Source: JBGOUV01 sp041477815 (lineage in GTDB: Bacteria; Acidobacteriota; Terriglobia; Bryobacterales; JACQDG01). Taken from it: a stretch of DNA of 6,552 nucleotides. The stretch covers positions 1-6,552 of the forward strand of contig JBGOUV010000386.1 of the NCBI GenBank assembly GCA_041477815.1. The letters are read 5' to 3'. The notes beneath the pieces are model-generated. The model made no database searches, was not told where the DNA came from, and worked only from the letters and a program-made list of their open reading frames with translations. This document shows, in pieces, positions 5,208-6,552 of this stretch (position 1 is its first letter; each line of letters opens with the position of its first letter). A program made the position numbers and the translations under genes.

Positions 5208-6552
5208 AAGCTGGATCTGCACCCCCCCCCGGACCCACCGGCCCGGCTGGGCCAGCCCCGGAAAGGCCTCGTGATAGGTATTGAGCGCGTTAGTCACCTG
5301 CAAGAACGGCTGAAACCGCTTCCCTTGCCCCGCCAGAGCGACATCCCATAACCCCCGCGTCGCATGCCAGGAGCGGTTGAAAGCCCCGATCCGAGTCCGC
5401 GCCGCCAGGCGCCGGCCCAGGGCGATCCGGCCGCTCGCCGCCAACGAGCTGCGCGGGAAGTTGAACACGTAGCGCGAAGCCACGCCCGGCGTCAGGTCCC
5501 GCGAGGCCCGCATTATGGTATAGCTGACCCCTACATCGCCGCCGCGCAGCCGCTGCCGGACCTCGAACTCCCCGCCGTGGAAGTTGAGCCGCTGGAAGTT
5601 GAGGGCCTGCCAGATGGCGGCCCCGGCCGGGCGGACGAAGTCGATGGTGTCGCGCTCCCGGCGATGGAACCAGGCCGCCGTCGCCGTCGTGCCCCGCCGT
5701 CCCCACCAGTCCAGGCCGCCCTCGTAGGTCCAGGCGCTCTCCGGACGCAGCCCCGGGTTGCCCACGTTCGACGGATCGTGGTAGTACAGATCGGTATAGC
5801 TGGGGACCCGGAAGGCGTGCCCGATGCTCCCCCGCGCCTTAAATCCCTTCCCGAGACGCAGCCCGGCCGCCAGCGTGGGACTGGTCACCGCCCTCCACCG
5901 GCTGTACACCTCCTCGCGCAGCCCGGCGGTCACGGTCAGGCGCGGCGCCGGACGGGCCTGCACGACCACGAACGCCGAGCCCCTACCCCGCTGGTGCTGC
6001 CCCAGGTTGGTGCTGTCCACCGACTCCGACAGCCCTTCCCCGCCCCCGGTAAAGTCCACCATCGAGCCCAGCGCCCGGTGGAACGTCCACGACCCCTCCC
6101 AGGTCCCCGCCGTATGGAAATTCTGGAACACCTCAGGCTGGTACCGGTACAGCACGTAGTGGTCCCGATGCCGCCGGTAGCTGAACTGCAGCCGGTGGTT
6201 CCGGATGGTCTGGCTGGCCGCCACCAGCTGCGTCCCGGTTTCTTCCCAGGACGGGTAAGCCCCGTAAAACCCGTCGGCGCCGAAGGGGCGGTCATTGTAC
6301 GCATACAGGACCCTGGTCGCGCCGAGGCGCGTATCCAGATACGACTCGGCGGCCAGCGCCGTGTTGCGGAAGTCGCGGCCCGGCCTGAAGCCGGTCGAGA
6401 AATCGCGCGACAACGCGGCATGCTGGCTCCACGGCCCCAGCCGAAAGGCCCCAGCCACGCTCTCGCGGTTCCAGCCGAAGTCGCCGAGTCCTCCAGACAC
6501 CCTCAGCTCAGCAGCCTCGGGCCGCCTGGTGATCACGTTGACGGCTCCGCCC
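5193..6552 (-). CDS. TonB-dependent outer-membrane receptor, N-terminus outside window
   Basis: The visible 452 residues are the end of the plug plus most or all of the beta-barrel of a receptor that would import a scarce ligand (siderophore, cobalamin or similar) using TonB energy. The first residues in frame, GGAVNVITRRP, are the typical end of the plug domain; the signal peptide, TonB box and most of the plug are missing. Barrel signatures include GHAFRVPSYTDLYYHDPSNVGNPGLRPESAWTYEGG, the family's [A/K]FR.PS...LY....GNP.L.PE block (F at about 247, NPGLRPE from 265). The C-terminus has the pattern FLQVTNALNTYHEAFPGLAQPGRWVRGG. The final strand RGGVQIQL fits the outer-membrane beta-signal, but the protein ends VAPR, not with the usual aromatic residue. 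The overall pattern is BtuB/siderophore-receptor-like; the ligand cannot be read from this part. The stop TAG (5195-5193) lies inside a palindromic repeat. Confidence 0.92.
   Translation of the reverse strand, partial: GGAVNVITRRPEAAELRVSGGLGDFGWNRESVAGAFRLGPWSQHAALSRDFSTGFRPGRDFRNTALAAESYLDTRLGATRVLYAYNDRPFGADGFYGAYPSWEETGTQLVAASQTIRNHRLQFSYRRHRDHYVLYRYQPEVFQNFHTAGTWEGSWTFHRALGSMVDFTGGGEGLSESVDSTNLGQHQRGRGSAFVVVQARPAPRLTVTAGLREEVYSRWRAVTSPTLAAGLRLGKGFKARGSIGHAFRVPSYTDLYYHDPSNVGNPGLRPESAWTYEGGLDWWGRRGTTATAAWFHRRERDTIDFVRPAGAAIWQALNFQRLNFHGGEFEVRQRLRGGDVGVSYTIMRASRDLTPGVASRYVFNFPRSSLAASGRIALGRRLAARTRIGAFNRSWHATRGLWDVALAGQGKRFQPFLQVTNALNTYHEAFPGLAQPGRWVRGGVQIQLVAPR
5222..5230. repeat. Nine-base C/G homopolymer inside the TonB receptor gene
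   Basis: A run of nine C on the plus strand reads GGGGGGGGG in the receptor's coding strand. It encodes the R-G-G-V step of the last beta-strand (CGG GGG GGG GTG). Runs of this length are prone to slippage in replication and to sequencing error. Confidence 0.9.

Noticed and set aside
5290..5706. Second minus-strand open frame inside the TonB receptor gene
   Set aside because: It is an alternative frame of the receptor barrel, with low-complexity Arg/Gly/Pro composition and no motifs.

Overview
The window looks like a chromosomal piece of an Acidobacteriota genome, most likely of the Solibacter/Bryobacter lineage. The strongest clue is the last ~230 residues of the gene at 3060-5120. They match, from memory of the family, the 'Solibacter uncharacterized C-terminal domain' (TIGR03437-type), which is greatly expanded in that group. 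The high GC content, GC-rich palindromic intergenic repeats and an ECF sigma/anti-sigma pair fit the same picture. No search was run, so the taxonomy is inference.

Left half (1-2886, minus strand). Four genes read right to left: an ECF sigma factor (2326-2886), a zinc-binding one-pass anti-sigma factor (1760-2224), a small exported protein of unknown function (1211-1753), and the first 366 residues of a GspE-type secretion ATPase that leaves the window at position 1. A good sigma70-like promoter (2956-2984) precedes the sigma gene. Sigma and anti-sigma genes are separated by an unusual inverted array of 8-bp repeats (2241-2344). It can fold into a long hairpin right next to the anti-sigma ribosome binding site. 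A second kind of repeat, a GC-rich palindrome (1123-1198), fills the gap before gspE. The layout suggests that envelope sensing by the anti-sigma factor is tied to the type II secretion machinery, but shared transcription is not proven.

Right half (3060-6552). Divergent from the sigma gene is a secreted 686-residue protein with a signal peptide, three tandem CHRD domains and the Solibacter-type C-terminal domain. Convergent with it is the barrel of a TonB-dependent outer-membrane receptor whose N-terminus lies beyond the window. Between the two 3' ends sits a degenerate second copy of the palindrome (5137-5207). This copy also supplies the last codons and the stop of the receptor gene. The receptor's final beta-strand is encoded across a run of nine G.

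Together the genes are envelope functions: a trans-envelope regulator, a secretion motor, a probable secreted cargo-type protein and an outer-membrane importer. The most notable non-coding signals are the 8-bp inverted array between sigma and anti-sigma, the two-copy palindrome family, and the G9 tract at the receptor's assembly signal.
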